32,623 nt of DNA from Bacteroidales bacterium. Its GTDB lineage: Bacteria > Bacteroidota > Bacteroidia > Bacteroidales > UBA932. The stretch lies in assembly GCA_028707695.1 (NCBI GenBank), contig JAQWAL010000015.1, positions 1 to 32,623 on the forward strand, given 5' to 3'. The notes under the pieces were generated by a model. The model did no database searches. It was given only the letters and a program-made list of their open reading frames with translations, and was not told the origin of the DNA. The translations under genes were made by a program, and so were the position numbers. Below are positions 8,338 through 16,267 of this stretch, one piece after another (within the stretch, counting starts at the first letter, position 1; each line of letters starts with the position of its first letter).

Positions 8338-9204
8338 ATGGCCAGGAACCCAAAAGAGAAAAGAAAGAGACTGCGGACCAAGTTCCGGATCACAATATTC
8401 AACGATATAACTCATGAAGAGATTTTCATTTTCCGTGCAAACGGACTAATGATGTTGCTGAGCATAGCGATGGCAGTAGTCCTGCTCATTGGCTCTGTTA
8501 CAGTGCTAATATCCTTTACACCTCTTAGGGAATTCATTCCAGGTTACCCCAATGCACAAACCAGAAGGGCAATTGTGCAAAATGCCCTTAAGGCAGATTC
8601 CCTTGAACAAGCCATCAAACTATGGGACTTCCATCTTAATAACATTCAAAGAATTGTCTCTGGAAAAGAGCCTCTTGACGCCGGGTCACTAGCACCCCGG
8701 AACACTCCCCCCGACAGCTCTGCATTATCCGCGCAAATTACAGATAACGAGAGCGATTCCCTTTTCAGGGAGGAGGTAATCAAACAAGAACAGCTGGCAC
8801 TTGCATCGGGTCAAAGGAAAATTGAACAAATAGAGGGGCTACATTTTTTCACCCCGGTAAAAGGAGTTGTCTCAAACGGATTCAATGCCGCTATAAACCA
8901 CCCTTTTGTAGATATAACTGCACCGGAGAACACCCCGGTACTCTCTGTACTGGACGGTACAGTCATAATCTCTACCTGGACAGAAGAGACCGGATACACC
9001 ATCCAGGTACAGCACACAAACGATTTGATATCAATATACAAACACAATTCAAAACTTTTAAAAAAATCGGGTGACAAAGTAACGGCAGGTACTGCCATTG
9101 CGCTGCTTGGCGGCACCGGTACCCTTAGCAGCGGCAGCCATCTCCATTTTGAACTTTGGCACAAAGGTGTTCCTATAGACCCGGAAAAATACATAAAATT
9201 CTAA
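8338..9204 (+). CDS. M23-family metallopeptidase, membrane-anchored peptidoglycan hydrolase
   Basis: The 288-residue protein has a basic cytosolic N-terminus (residues 1-19), one transmembrane helix (about 37-60), a linker with low-complexity Pro/Ser stretches (about 110-145) and a C-terminal LytM/M23 domain (about 168-285). Zinc ligands are all present: His188 and Asp192 in HPFVD, and His270 in SHLHFE, with His236 (YKH) and His268 as likely catalytic histidines. This predicts an active endopeptidase that cuts peptidoglycan cross-links in the periplasm. It sits between superoxide reductase and dxr (4-base gap to dxr), in a unit of envelope and isoprenoid genes. Confidence 0.93.
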   Translation: MARNPKEKRKRLRTKFRITIFNDITHEEIFIFRANGLMMLLSIAMAVVLLIGSVTVLISFTPLREFIPGYPNAQTRRAIVQNALKADSLEQAIKLWDFHLNNIQRIVSGKEPLDAGSLAPRNTPPDSSALSAQITDNESDSLFREEVIKQEQLALASGQRKIEQIEGLHFFTPVKGVVSNGFNAAINHPFVDITAPENTPVLSVLDGTVIISTWTEETGYTIQVQHTNDLISIYKHNSKLLKKSGDKVTAGTAIALLGGTGTLSSGSHLHFELWHKGVPIDPEKYIKF

Positions 9205-9208
9205 CCTA

Positions 9209-10366
9209 ATGCAGATGAAGAGAAGAATTGCAATCCTCGGGTCCACCGGATCAATAGGGACACAAGCTCTGGATGTAATCTCCAGGCATCCCTCTTTGCT
9301 GTCGGCAGAGGTGCTCACTGCAAACTCCAATGCATCGCTTTTGATAGAGCAGGCCATAAGACACCAAGCCAATTCTGTTGTGATTGCAGATGAAACAAAA
9401 TATGATACAGTCTTCAACGCCCTGGATAAACATGGAATTAAAGTTTTTTGCGGAGAGGAATCCATATCTCAAGCAGCATGTGGCTCAAATATAGACATGG
9501 TACTTACGGCAATGGTTGGGTTCAGCGGACTCAAACCAACCATTGAGGCCATAAAATCTGGCAAAGCCATAGCCTTGGCAAACAAGGAGACTCTTGTTGC
9601 AGCCGGATCCATTGTAATGAAACTGGCCATGGAACACCGGGTTCCCATCATTCCGGTAGATTCCGAACATTCAGCAATTTTCCAATGCCTCCAAGGTGAA
9701 CGCTCTGCTCCTGAAAAAATTATCCTGACTGCATCTGGTGGGCCATTCCTTCATAAAAGCATAAGGCAAATCCAGGAGGCCACAATCCAGGAGGCTCTAA
9801 ACCATCCAAAGTGGAACATGGGCTCAAAAGTCACAATAGATTCTGCAAGCATGATGAACAAAGGGCTGGAAATGATAGAGGCTCATTGGCTTTTCGGACT
9901 CAACCCCAAAGACATAGACATTGTCGTACACCCTCAATCCATAATACACTCCATGGTACAGTTTGCAGATGGTTCTGTAACTGCCCAATTGAGTATTCCG
10001 GACATGAGGTTGCCTATACAATATGCACTGACCTACCCAAACAGGCAAGATCTCGACACGCAAAGAATAGATTTCGCAAGTTTGTCCAGGCTTGACTTCC
10101 TGGCACCAGACACAGACAAGTTTCCCTCCATTGCAATTGCATATGATGCAATAGAAAAAGGAGGTAACATACCATGCGCCATGAACGCTGCCAACGAAGC
10201 TGCGGTGCAGGCTTTTCTGGAAAACAAAATAAGGTTTCCCCAAATTCCAATCATAATCAACAAGGTGACCAACTCCATACAACACATACAAGATCCTTCT
10301 CTTGAAGATATTTACCAAACCAACAACACTGCCTTTGAAATGGCACTGAAAATGACCACCAACTAA
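9209..10366 (+). CDS. dxr: 1-deoxy-D-xylulose 5-phosphate reductoisomerase
   Basis: The 385-residue protein catalyses the NADPH-dependent conversion of DXP to 2-C-methylerythritol 4-phosphate, the committed step of the MEP isoprenoid pathway. Visible motifs are the NADPH loop GSTGSIG (11-17), ALANKETLV, the metal site PVDSEHSAIFQ, the conserved WNMGSKVTIDSASMMNKGLE with EAHWLF, and CAMNAANEAAV. Two in-frame ATGs, at 9209 and 9215, precede the conserved start; the second would give the more usual MKRRIAILGSTG, and the sequence does not decide between them. The following gene, rseP, starts 17 bases downstream; adjacency of dxr and rseP is widely conserved in bacteria. Confidence 0.97.
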   Translation: MQMKRRIAILGSTGSIGTQALDVISRHPSLLSAEVLTANSNASLLIEQAIRHQANSVVIADETKYDTVFNALDKHGIKVFCGEESISQAACGSNIDMVLTAMVGFSGLKPTIEAIKSGKAIALANKETLVAAGSIVMKLAMEHRVPIIPVDSEHSAIFQCLQGERSAPEKIILTASGGPFLHKSIRQIQEATIQEALNHPKWNMGSKVTIDSASMMNKGLEMIEAHWLFGLNPKDIDIVVHPQSIIHSMVQFADGSVTAQLSIPDMRLPIQYALTYPNRQDLDTQRIDFASLSRLDFLAPDTDKFPSIAIAYDAIEKGGNIPCAMNAANEAAVQAFLENKIRFPQIPIIINKVTNSIQHIQDPSLEDIYQTNNTAFEMALKMTTN

Positions 10367-10383
10367 AACATATCAAACATCAA

Positions 10384-11706
10384 ATGGAAACAATAATAAA
10401 AATCGCACAAGTAATACTAGCTCTTTCAATATTGGTATTGGTACACGAATTCGGGCACTACTTCTTTGCGCGGCTTTTCAAGATAAGGGTAGAAAAGTTC
10501 TACCTCTTTTTTGATCCTTGGTTCTCTCTTTTCAAGTACAAACCAAAAAACAGCGATACCGAATATGGTGTAGGGTGGCTGCCACTGGGTGGCTATTGCA
10601 AGATATCCGGCATGATAGACGAAAGCATGGACAAAGAGGCTCTCAAAGAAGAACCAAAACCATGGGAATTCCGCAGCAAACCGGCATGGCAAAGATTCTT
10701 TGTAATGTTCGGCGGCGTCTTTTTCAATTTTATACTGGCAATACTTGTATACTCTGCAACCCTTTTCACATGGGGAGAAGAGTACCTAAAGACAGAAGAG
10801 GCAAAATATGGGATCCAATGCAACCCTCTTGCCCTGGAAATGGGGTTCCGTCACGGTGACAAAATCATTGCATTTGACAACATTCCTGTAGAGAGGTTCA
10901 ACGACCTGCAAATTTCAATGGCCCGTAACCAAGCCGCAACCGCGCAAGTTATAAGGGACGGGGAAAATATAACCATAGACCTGGAACCTTCCTATTTGCC
11001 ATCTGTGTTAAACACTCCAGGCATGTTCTCGTTAAGGTTTCCATTCCAGGTGCTGGATATAGATCCCTCTTCAAAAAACACAGGAATACTCATGAGAGGA
11101 GACAGGTTTATTGGTTTGGACACAGTTAAAACAGAGATTTCCCAGGAAATAGCACAGCTTCTGCCTCAATACAAAGGGCAAGAGGTAGAGGCTACAATAA
11201 TAAGGGATGGTCAGGTAATACGGGAAAACATCTACATAAATGAAGAAGGTATGCTCGGCATAGTTCTTGAAGGTGATTTAAGCAAGTTCTTTAACATAAC
11301 AACATACAAATACTCCCCAACTGAGGCATTAGCCGCAGGGTTCAATAAATCTACCGCTACAATAGGAAACTATATCAAAGAGCTGGGGTTGATTTTCTCA
11401 CCTAAGACAGAAGCATACAAATCGGTTGGAAGCTTTATTTCTATAGGCAAGATTTTCCCTGCAAGCTGGGATTGGTTTGTATTTTGGAACATTACGGCAT
11501 TCCTCTCCATAATGCTTGCCGTTTTGAACCTGCTTCCCATTCCTGCTCTGGACGGAGGACATATCATGTTCCTTTTGTACGAAATGGTGGTCAGGAAAAA
11601 ACCGAGCGACAAGTTTTTGGAGTATGCGCAGATTGCAGGAATGCTCTTTTTGTTTGGTATAATGTTCCTGGCATTTGGAAACGATATCTACAGACTTTTT
11701 AAATAA
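10384..11706 (+). CDS. rseP: Site-2 intramembrane metalloprotease RseP
   Basis: The 440-residue membrane protease has HEFGH at residues 21-25 in the first transmembrane helix (zinc ligands His21 and His25, catalytic Glu22). The third ligand lies in NLLPIPALDGGH near residue 390 (Asp390). Between them lie two PDZ-like regions (about 115-300) and hydrophobic segments. It should cut anti-sigma factors or signal-peptide remnants within the inner membrane as part of the envelope stress response. It follows dxr by 17 bases and precedes the DUF4837 lipoprotein by 8 bases. Confidence 0.95.
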   Translation: METIIKIAQVILALSILVLVHEFGHYFFARLFKIRVEKFYLFFDPWFSLFKYKPKNSDTEYGVGWLPLGGYCKISGMIDESMDKEALKEEPKPWEFRSKPAWQRFFVMFGGVFFNFILAILVYSATLFTWGEEYLKTEEAKYGIQCNPLALEMGFRHGDKIIAFDNIPVERFNDLQISMARNQAATAQVIRDGENITIDLEPSYLPSVLNTPGMFSLRFPFQVLDIDPSSKNTGILMRGDRFIGLDTVKTEISQEIAQLLPQYKGQEVEATIIRDGQVIRENIYINEEGMLGIVLEGDLSKFFNITTYKYSPTEALAAGFNKSTATIGNYIKELGLIFSPKTEAYKSVGSFISIGKIFPASWDWFVFWNITAFLSIMLAVLNLLPIPALDGGHIMFLLYEMVVRKKPSDKFLEYAQIAGMLFLFGIMFLAFGNDIYRLFK

Positions 11707-11714
11707 TCGATATT

Positions 11715-12701
11715 ATGAGAGCACTCAAAATATTATTGGTAGTTGCAGCAGGATTTTTCATGCAATCATGCAAATTCACGGGAGGCCCCCAACTTATGCC
11801 AAATGTCAGCGGCAAAGCCGGTGAAGTTGTCATTGTCATTGGCAAAGGTGACTGGGAAGGGGAAACCGGCACAGCCCTCAGAAGCATACTTGCAATGGAC
11901 GAGCCGTTTTTGCCACAAAAAGAACCTATGTTCGATTTGGTAAATATACCCGAATCTGCTTTTTCAAGCATATTCCAGACACACAGGAACCTGATAATAA
12001 CACAAATCATCCCCGATATAAAAGAATCCGGCATTGTATTCCAAGAGAATGTTTGGGCTGCTCCCCAAATAGTTGCAACCGTGACCGCAAAAAACAGCCA
12101 CGAACTTTCACAGATTATCACTAAAGAAAAAGACAGGTTGTCCGGCGCTCTGCTAATGGCAGAAAGAAACCGCAACATTGCAAACGCAAAAAGATACGAA
12201 GAGAGAGGACTCCGGACAGATATAGCAGAAATGTTCGGGGGGTCTCCCTATTTCCCAAAAGGATACAGCATGAAAAAGAAGACCGACAACTTTATATGGG
12301 CTTCTTACGAAACAACTTACACAAACCAAGGGGTATTCATATACCGGTTTCCGTACACAGATTCCACCGATTTTAACGTAGAGAAGCTGGTTGCCACCAG
12401 GAATGAAATCCTTGGCAGGAATGTCCCCGGGCCTGTAGACCGCTCTTACATGACAACAAATATTTTGGTTGATCCGGGACTTAGATGGGTCAGGTACAAC
12501 AAAAGGGATTTTGCAGAGCTAAAAGGCCTGTGGGAGGTGCAGAACGATTTCATGGGCGGGCCATTTGTGAGCCACTTCTTTCTCGATCAAGAGAATAAAA
12601 ACATAATTGCCCTTGAGGCTTTTGTATACGCTCCAAGATATGACAAACGGAACTATTTAAGACAAGTAGAGTCCTTGATATACTCGTTCGAATATTTTTA
12701 A
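11715..12701 (+). CDS. DUF4837 family lipoprotein
   Basis: This 328-residue protein matches the Bacteroidota-specific DUF4837 family, whose function is unknown. It has a lipoprotein signal peptide of about 18 residues ending in FFMQSC (Cys19; the -2 Gln is non-canonical but tolerated in this phylum). The mature body contains GKAGEVVIVIGKGDWEG near its start, an interior ITQIIPDIKESG segment, and aromatic-rich C-terminal blocks (FVSHFFLDQENKNIIALEAF). It is the last gene of the superoxide reductase-M23-dxr-rseP unit, placing it functionally near envelope maintenance. It is probably exported and anchored in the outer membrane. Confidence 0.85.
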   Translation: MRALKILLVVAAGFFMQSCKFTGGPQLMPNVSGKAGEVVIVIGKGDWEGETGTALRSILAMDEPFLPQKEPMFDLVNIPESAFSSIFQTHRNLIITQIIPDIKESGIVFQENVWAAPQIVATVTAKNSHELSQIITKEKDRLSGALLMAERNRNIANAKRYEERGLRTDIAEMFGGSPYFPKGYSMKKKTDNFIWASYETTYTNQGVFIYRFPYTDSTDFNVEKLVATRNEILGRNVPGPVDRSYMTTNILVDPGLRWVRYNKRDFAELKGLWEVQNDFMGGPFVSHFFLDQENKNIIALEAFVYAPRYDKRNYLRQVESLIYSFEYF

Positions 12702-12708
12702 AGAATTT

Positions 12709-12739
12709 TTTGGTACATAAAAAAATATATATATCTTTG
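12709..12739 (+). promoter_or_regulatory. Promoter of the tRNA-Glu / rpsT unit
   Basis: TTTG at 12709-12712, a 19-base A/T-rich spacer and TATCTTTG at 12732-12739 match the Bacteroidota vegetative promoter TTTG-N19-TAnnTTTG exactly. Transcription should start near 12745, giving a tRNA 5' leader of about 55 bases. That leader contains a small GCCG-CATAA-CGGC hairpin. Confidence 0.85.
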
Positions 12740-12799
12740 CACTCCCAAGATCGAGATGGCGTCAGCCGCATAACGGCAAGATCTATCAGGTTTTGAAAC

Positions 12800-12871
12800 G
12801 GTCCGTTCGTCTAACGGTTAGGACTCAAGATTTTCATTCTTGCAATAGGGGTTCGATTCCCCTACGGACTA
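12800..12871 (+). tRNA. tRNA-Glu (anticodon TTC)
   Basis: A 72-base cloverleaf can be drawn. The acceptor GGTCCGT pairs with ACGGACT (12864-12870, one G-U). The anticodon stem CAAGA/TCTTG holds loop TTTTCAT with anticodon TTC at 12833-12835. The T arm AGGGG/CCCCT holds loop TTCGATT. The CCA end is not encoded (ACAA follows). It lies directly upstream of rpsT and probably shares its transcript. Confidence 0.96.
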
Positions 12872-12891
12872 CAAAATAAAAAAAAGTTAAA

Positions 12892-13146
12892 ATGGCAAAT
12901 CACGCATCAGCAGAAAAGCGCGCGCGTCAAAGCGCGAAACGCAGGATCCACAACAAGTATTATGCACGCACAACACGTAATGCCATTAAAGCATTGCGTA
13001 ACACAACAGACAAAAACGCGGCATTGGCTATGTTGCCTAAGGTATCCTCTATGTTGGATAAATTGGCAAAGATCAATATTATCCATAAAAACAAAGCAGC
13101 AAATTTAAAAAGCGGTATTAATGCTCACGTAAACAAATTGAGCTAA
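12892..13146 (+). CDS. rpsT: 30S ribosomal protein S20
   Basis: The 84-residue, strongly basic protein starts MANHASAEKRARQSAKRR and continues with the helical S20 pattern (HNKYYARTTRNAIKALR, then HKNKAANLKSGINAHVNKL). S20 binds 16S rRNA early in 30S assembly. The gene starts 20 bases after the tRNA-Glu end, has no promoter of its own that I can see, and is followed by a clear terminator, so tRNA-Glu and rpsT appear to form one transcript. Confidence 0.97.
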   Translation: MANHASAEKRARQSAKRRIHNKYYARTTRNAIKALRNTTDKNAALAMLPKVSSMLDKLAKINIIHKNKAANLKSGINAHVNKLS

Positions 13147-13173
13147 TTTTTTACAATTTGTCCCAAGTATATG

Positions 13174-13206
13174 AAAAAAGCTTTCCATTTTTGGAGAGCT
13201 TTTTTT
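13174..13206 (+). terminator. Rho-independent terminator after rpsT
   Basis: The stem AGCTTTCC / GGAGAGCT (one G-U pair) with an ATTTTT loop is flanked by an A run and followed by TTTTTT. It ends the tRNA-Glu-rpsT transcript. Confidence 0.85.
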
Positions 13207-13220
13207 AATATACTACCATC

Positions 13221-13910
13221 ATGAAACAGAGACTTTCCATCAAAGAGTGGAGCAAGGATGAAAGACCAAGGGAAAAACTAATGGAAAAGGGTAGCGAAAA
13301 CCTAAGTGACTCCGAACTCCTGGCAATAATCATCTCAAGCGGGACAAAGGAAGAGAGTGCATTGGATATCTCACGTAAACTGCTCGAAAAATGCGACAAC
13401 AACCTAAGGGAACTCTCCAGGTCAACCTTTGGTCAACTTAAAACCACCAGAGGATTGGGGCCCGGCAAAGCAGTTGCTCTTTTGGCGGTATTTGAAATAT
13501 GTAAAAGGATTATGATCACATCTGGCAAAGAGATGCCAGGGATAAGGTCTTCTGAATATGCGGCAAATGTCATAAGTCCATTGCTGCGTGACTTGTCACA
13601 TGAAGAGTGCTGGGTACTTTACCTGAACAGGGCAAACAAACTCATTTCAAAAGAGAGGTTGAGTATAGGCGGAATCTCTTCTACTGTGGTAGATGTAAAA
13701 ATCATAGTCCGCAATGCATTGGAAAAGTTGGCCAGCTCCATAATCCTCGTGCATAACCATCCTAGCGGCAACCCCTCTCCGGGCGATAATGACAAAATGC
13801 AAACAAAGATATTGAAAGAGGCTGCTTCTCTGTTTGATATCACCCTTTTAGACCATTTGATAATAGCTGGTGATGGTTACTTTAGTTTTGCAGACGATGG
13901 ATTGATTTGA
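13221..13910 (+). CDS. radC: RadC family JAMM/MPN protein
   Basis: The 229-residue RadC protein has an N-terminal helix-hairpin-helix region (about 20-95, with TRGLGPGKAVALLAVFE) and a C-terminal JAMM domain. The metal motif HNHPSGNPSPGD is at 178-189 (His178, His180, Asp189). The family was once linked to DNA repair, but its biochemical role is unsettled. Length and motifs are those of an intact chromosomal radC. It begins 15 bases after the rpsT terminator and is followed by upp after a 41-base gap that contains a possible promoter. Confidence 0.94.
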   Translation: MKQRLSIKEWSKDERPREKLMEKGSENLSDSELLAIIISSGTKEESALDISRKLLEKCDNNLRELSRSTFGQLKTTRGLGPGKAVALLAVFEICKRIMITSGKEMPGIRSSEYAANVISPLLRDLSHEECWVLYLNRANKLISKERLSIGGISSTVVDVKIIVRNALEKLASSIILVHNHPSGNPSPGDNDKMQTKILKEAASLFDITLLDHLIIAGDGYFSFADDGLI

Positions 13911-13918
13911 TTTATTCT

Positions 13919-13926
13919 TATATTTG
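13919..13926 (+). promoter_or_regulatory. Candidate -7 box for upp
   Basis: TATATTTG matches TAnnTTTG and lies 25 bases before the preferred upp ATG at 13952. A -33 TTTG is not found at the standard spacing. Its position between radC and upp supports a start site inside the gap. Confidence 0.4.
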
Positions 13927-13951
13927 GGGAGTATTACACAAGTATAAGCAT

Positions 13952-14605
13952 ATGAAAATAATTAATCTGGGCGAAACCAACTCTGCACTCAACAATTTTA
14001 TTGCAGAAATCAGGGACACTGCAATCCAAAAAGATAGCATGCGTTTCCGGATAAATCTGGAAAGGATAGGTGCAATTTTTGCCTATGAAATTAGCAAAAT
14101 ACTGGATTATAGTCCAAAAGATGTAACCACTCCTCTTGGGATTGCAAAATGCCACACATACGACAACGAAATTGTCATTGCAAGTATTTTAAGGGCCGGC
14201 CTGCCTTTGCACCACGGTATGCTAAATGTATTTGACAAATCCCAAAATGCATTCATTGCTGCATACAGGAAATACGGCAAAGACAACAAGTTTACCATAC
14301 AAATCGAATATACCAGCAGTCCGGGAACCGAAAACAAAACATTGATCCTTGCAGATACCATGCTTGCCACCGGTTCTTCACTGGTATTGACCTACAACAA
14401 CCTTTGTGACAATAACACACCTGCCCATACACATATCGTATGCCCTATAGCAAGCAAAGATGGAATTGAATACTTGTCAAAACATCTGCCTCACAAAAAG
14501 GTAACTTTGTGGGTAGGTGCAATAGACGAAGAACTTACAATAAAATCATATATTGTCCCTGGTTTGGGAGATGCAGGCGACCTTGCATACGGAAGTAAAA
14601 TCTAA
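13952..14605 (+). CDS. upp: Uracil phosphoribosyltransferase
   Basis: The 217-residue protein converts uracil and PRPP to UMP (pyrimidine salvage). The PRPP loop reads ADTMLATGSS (134-143, from the preferred start), and the C-terminal uracil-binding segment reads PGLGDAGDLAYGSK. An in-frame TTG at 13907 would add 15 poorly conserved residues and overlap the radC stop. ATG 13952 fits the family length and lies downstream of a TATATTTG box, so it was chosen. The 3' end converges with the amidohydrolase gene, leaving a 21-base gap. Confidence 0.93.
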   Translation: MKIINLGETNSALNNFIAEIRDTAIQKDSMRFRINLERIGAIFAYEISKILDYSPKDVTTPLGIAKCHTYDNEIVIASILRAGLPLHHGMLNVFDKSQNAFIAAYRKYGKDNKFTIQIEYTSSPGTENKTLILADTMLATGSSLVLTYNNLCDNNTPAHTHIVCPIASKDGIEYLSKHLPHKKVTLWVGAIDEELTIKSYIVPGLGDAGDLAYGSKI

Positions 14606-14626
14606 TCATAAACTGGTTATTTCACT

Positions 14627-16255
14627 TCAATCAAGTTCATATACAAGCTCTCCGTTGACATATGTTTTAAGGACCTTGACATTGCGAATGGAATCTCCCT
14701 CCAGGGTCATTATATCCCTGTCAAGTACTGTGAAGTCGGCAAATTTACCTACTTCTACAGAGCCTTTGTGATTCTCTTCCATGGATGCCTTGGCAGCCCA
14801 AATGGTCATGGACCTCAATGCCTCCTCCCTTGACAGGGCATTTTCCATCTGGAAACCTCCTTCCGGTACCAAATCGCTGTTTTGTCTGAAAACAGCTGAA
14901 TGAAATGTGTACATGGGGTTTACCTCTTCTACCGGAAAATCAGTTCCAGAGGGTATCCACCCTAATTGGCCAAGCAACTGCTTGTATATGTATGCATTTG
15001 AAATTCTTTCACCAATCCGCTCATCGGCCCACAGCATATCGGATGTAGCGTGTGTAGGCTGTATAGAAGGGACAATGTTGTATTTCCCAAATAGCTCCAA
15101 ATCCTTATCATCAACAATCTGGGCATGTTCAATCCTCCATCTTCTGTCATTGCCCGGCTCCAGGAACTTTGCATATGTTGTAAGTGCATAGTGATTTGCT
15201 GCATCGCCTATGCAATGTATTGCAACCTGGAAATTGTTTTCATGTGCCCAGCCACACAACCTGTCAAACTCTTGCTGTGTGACAACAGGCAGTCCTTTTG
15301 TAGAGGGCATGTCTGAATATGGCTCCAACATCAATGCCCCCCTTGAGCCCAAAGCTCCGTCTGCAAAAAGCTTGATGGTCCCGATCCTTATCCTCCCATC
15401 AGAAAAAGGTTTCTTGTATTTGTCCAAAGTCTCTTTCTCGGGAGTCAGCCATATGTCTGTCCTCAACTTTAGAGTGCCGGCATTGTTCATCCCTTCCAAC
15501 ACCTCTATCACACCGGCTAATTCACCTGCATGTGAAATGGATGTCAACCCGTGTTTGAAGCACTCCTGTTGTGCAGCCAAAAACATTTGTTCGTACTCCT
15601 CCTTTGTGGGTTCAGGAAGTATATTGCTAAATCTTTCTGCAGTATTTTCCAGGAAAACACCTTTGAATCTTGCACCCTGCATCAAAGCTTCTCCTTGTGG
15701 ATATGAGTTATCTCCGGGAGATATTCCAAGAGCTTTAATGGCAGCTTCATTCACGATTACAGCATGGAAATCAATCCTGTGCAAAATTACCGGTATATCA
15801 GGAAACAAACGGCTCAATTCCACGTTATCGGGAAATTCATCACTCCCCCATTGTGTCTGGTTCCATCCATCTCCCACCAAATATGTAGGTTTTGCCTGTT
15901 TGTACCTTTCAGTCAACCGTTCCAAAACCTGCTCAAAAGATTTTGCACCTCTCAGGTCAACCCTGGACAATCCCATTCCAAGGCCGGTTATATGGCAATG
16001 GGCATCGTTGAATCCCGGATATAGCGGAGCCCCGCCAAGGTCTGTTATATTATCACTTTTGAATTTGGCCAGGACCTCAGAATCACTGCCTACACCAACA
16101 ATCAATCCATCTTTGACAGCTACTGCAGATTCTACGGAAAAAGAGTTATCCACTGTGTAAACCTTGGAGTTTACAATTATAAGGTCGGCACTTTGTTTCA
16201 TGTTGCAAGCAATTATAAGAGGTAAAAGAATTAATCCCAAAACAATATTTTTCAT
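14627..16255 (-). CDS. Amidohydrolase family 3 (YtcJ-like) lipoprotein
   Basis: The 542-residue protein has a lipoprotein signal peptide ending LIIAC (Cys17) and a metal-dependent hydrolase fold of the YtcJ/NfdA subgroup. Key features are PGFNDAHCH (80-88, metal ligands His86 and His88), IKLFADGALGSRG (294-306, with Lys295 in the position of a bridging carboxylated lysine), AIHCIGDAANH (345-355), WRIEHAQIV (373-381) and GTDFPVEE (437-444, catalytic Asp439). The substrate is unknown; characterised relatives cleave N-substituted amides or formamides. It starts 12 bases after rpoN and is probably co-transcribed with it, though no functional link is evident. Confidence 0.9.
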   Translation of the reverse strand: MKNIVLGLILLPLIIACNMKQSADLIIVNSKVYTVDNSFSVESAVAVKDGLIVGVGSDSEVLAKFKSDNITDLGGAPLYPGFNDAHCHITGLGMGLSRVDLRGAKSFEQVLERLTERYKQAKPTYLVGDGWNQTQWGSDEFPDNVELSRLFPDIPVILHRIDFHAVIVNEAAIKALGISPGDNSYPQGEALMQGARFKGVFLENTAERFSNILPEPTKEEYEQMFLAAQQECFKHGLTSISHAGELAGVIEVLEGMNNAGTLKLRTDIWLTPEKETLDKYKKPFSDGRIRIGTIKLFADGALGSRGALMLEPYSDMPSTKGLPVVTQQEFDRLCGWAHENNFQVAIHCIGDAANHYALTTYAKFLEPGNDRRWRIEHAQIVDDKDLELFGKYNIVPSIQPTHATSDMLWADERIGERISNAYIYKQLLGQLGWIPSGTDFPVEEVNPMYTFHSAVFRQNSDLVPEGGFQMENALSREEALRSMTIWAAKASMEENHKGSVEVGKFADFTVLDRDIMTLEGDSIRNVKVLKTYVNGELVYELD

Positions 16256-16267
16256 ATAAGGTTTATT

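Noticed and set aside
9824-10318. A 164-codon minus-strand frame inside dxr
   Set aside because: It is antisense to the well-conserved dxr and its translation has no family resemblance.
15210-16160. A 316-codon open frame on the plus strand inside the amidohydrolase gene
   Set aside because: It is wholly antisense to a gene with clear catalytic motifs, shows no recognisable domain, and follows from the codon use of the true gene.
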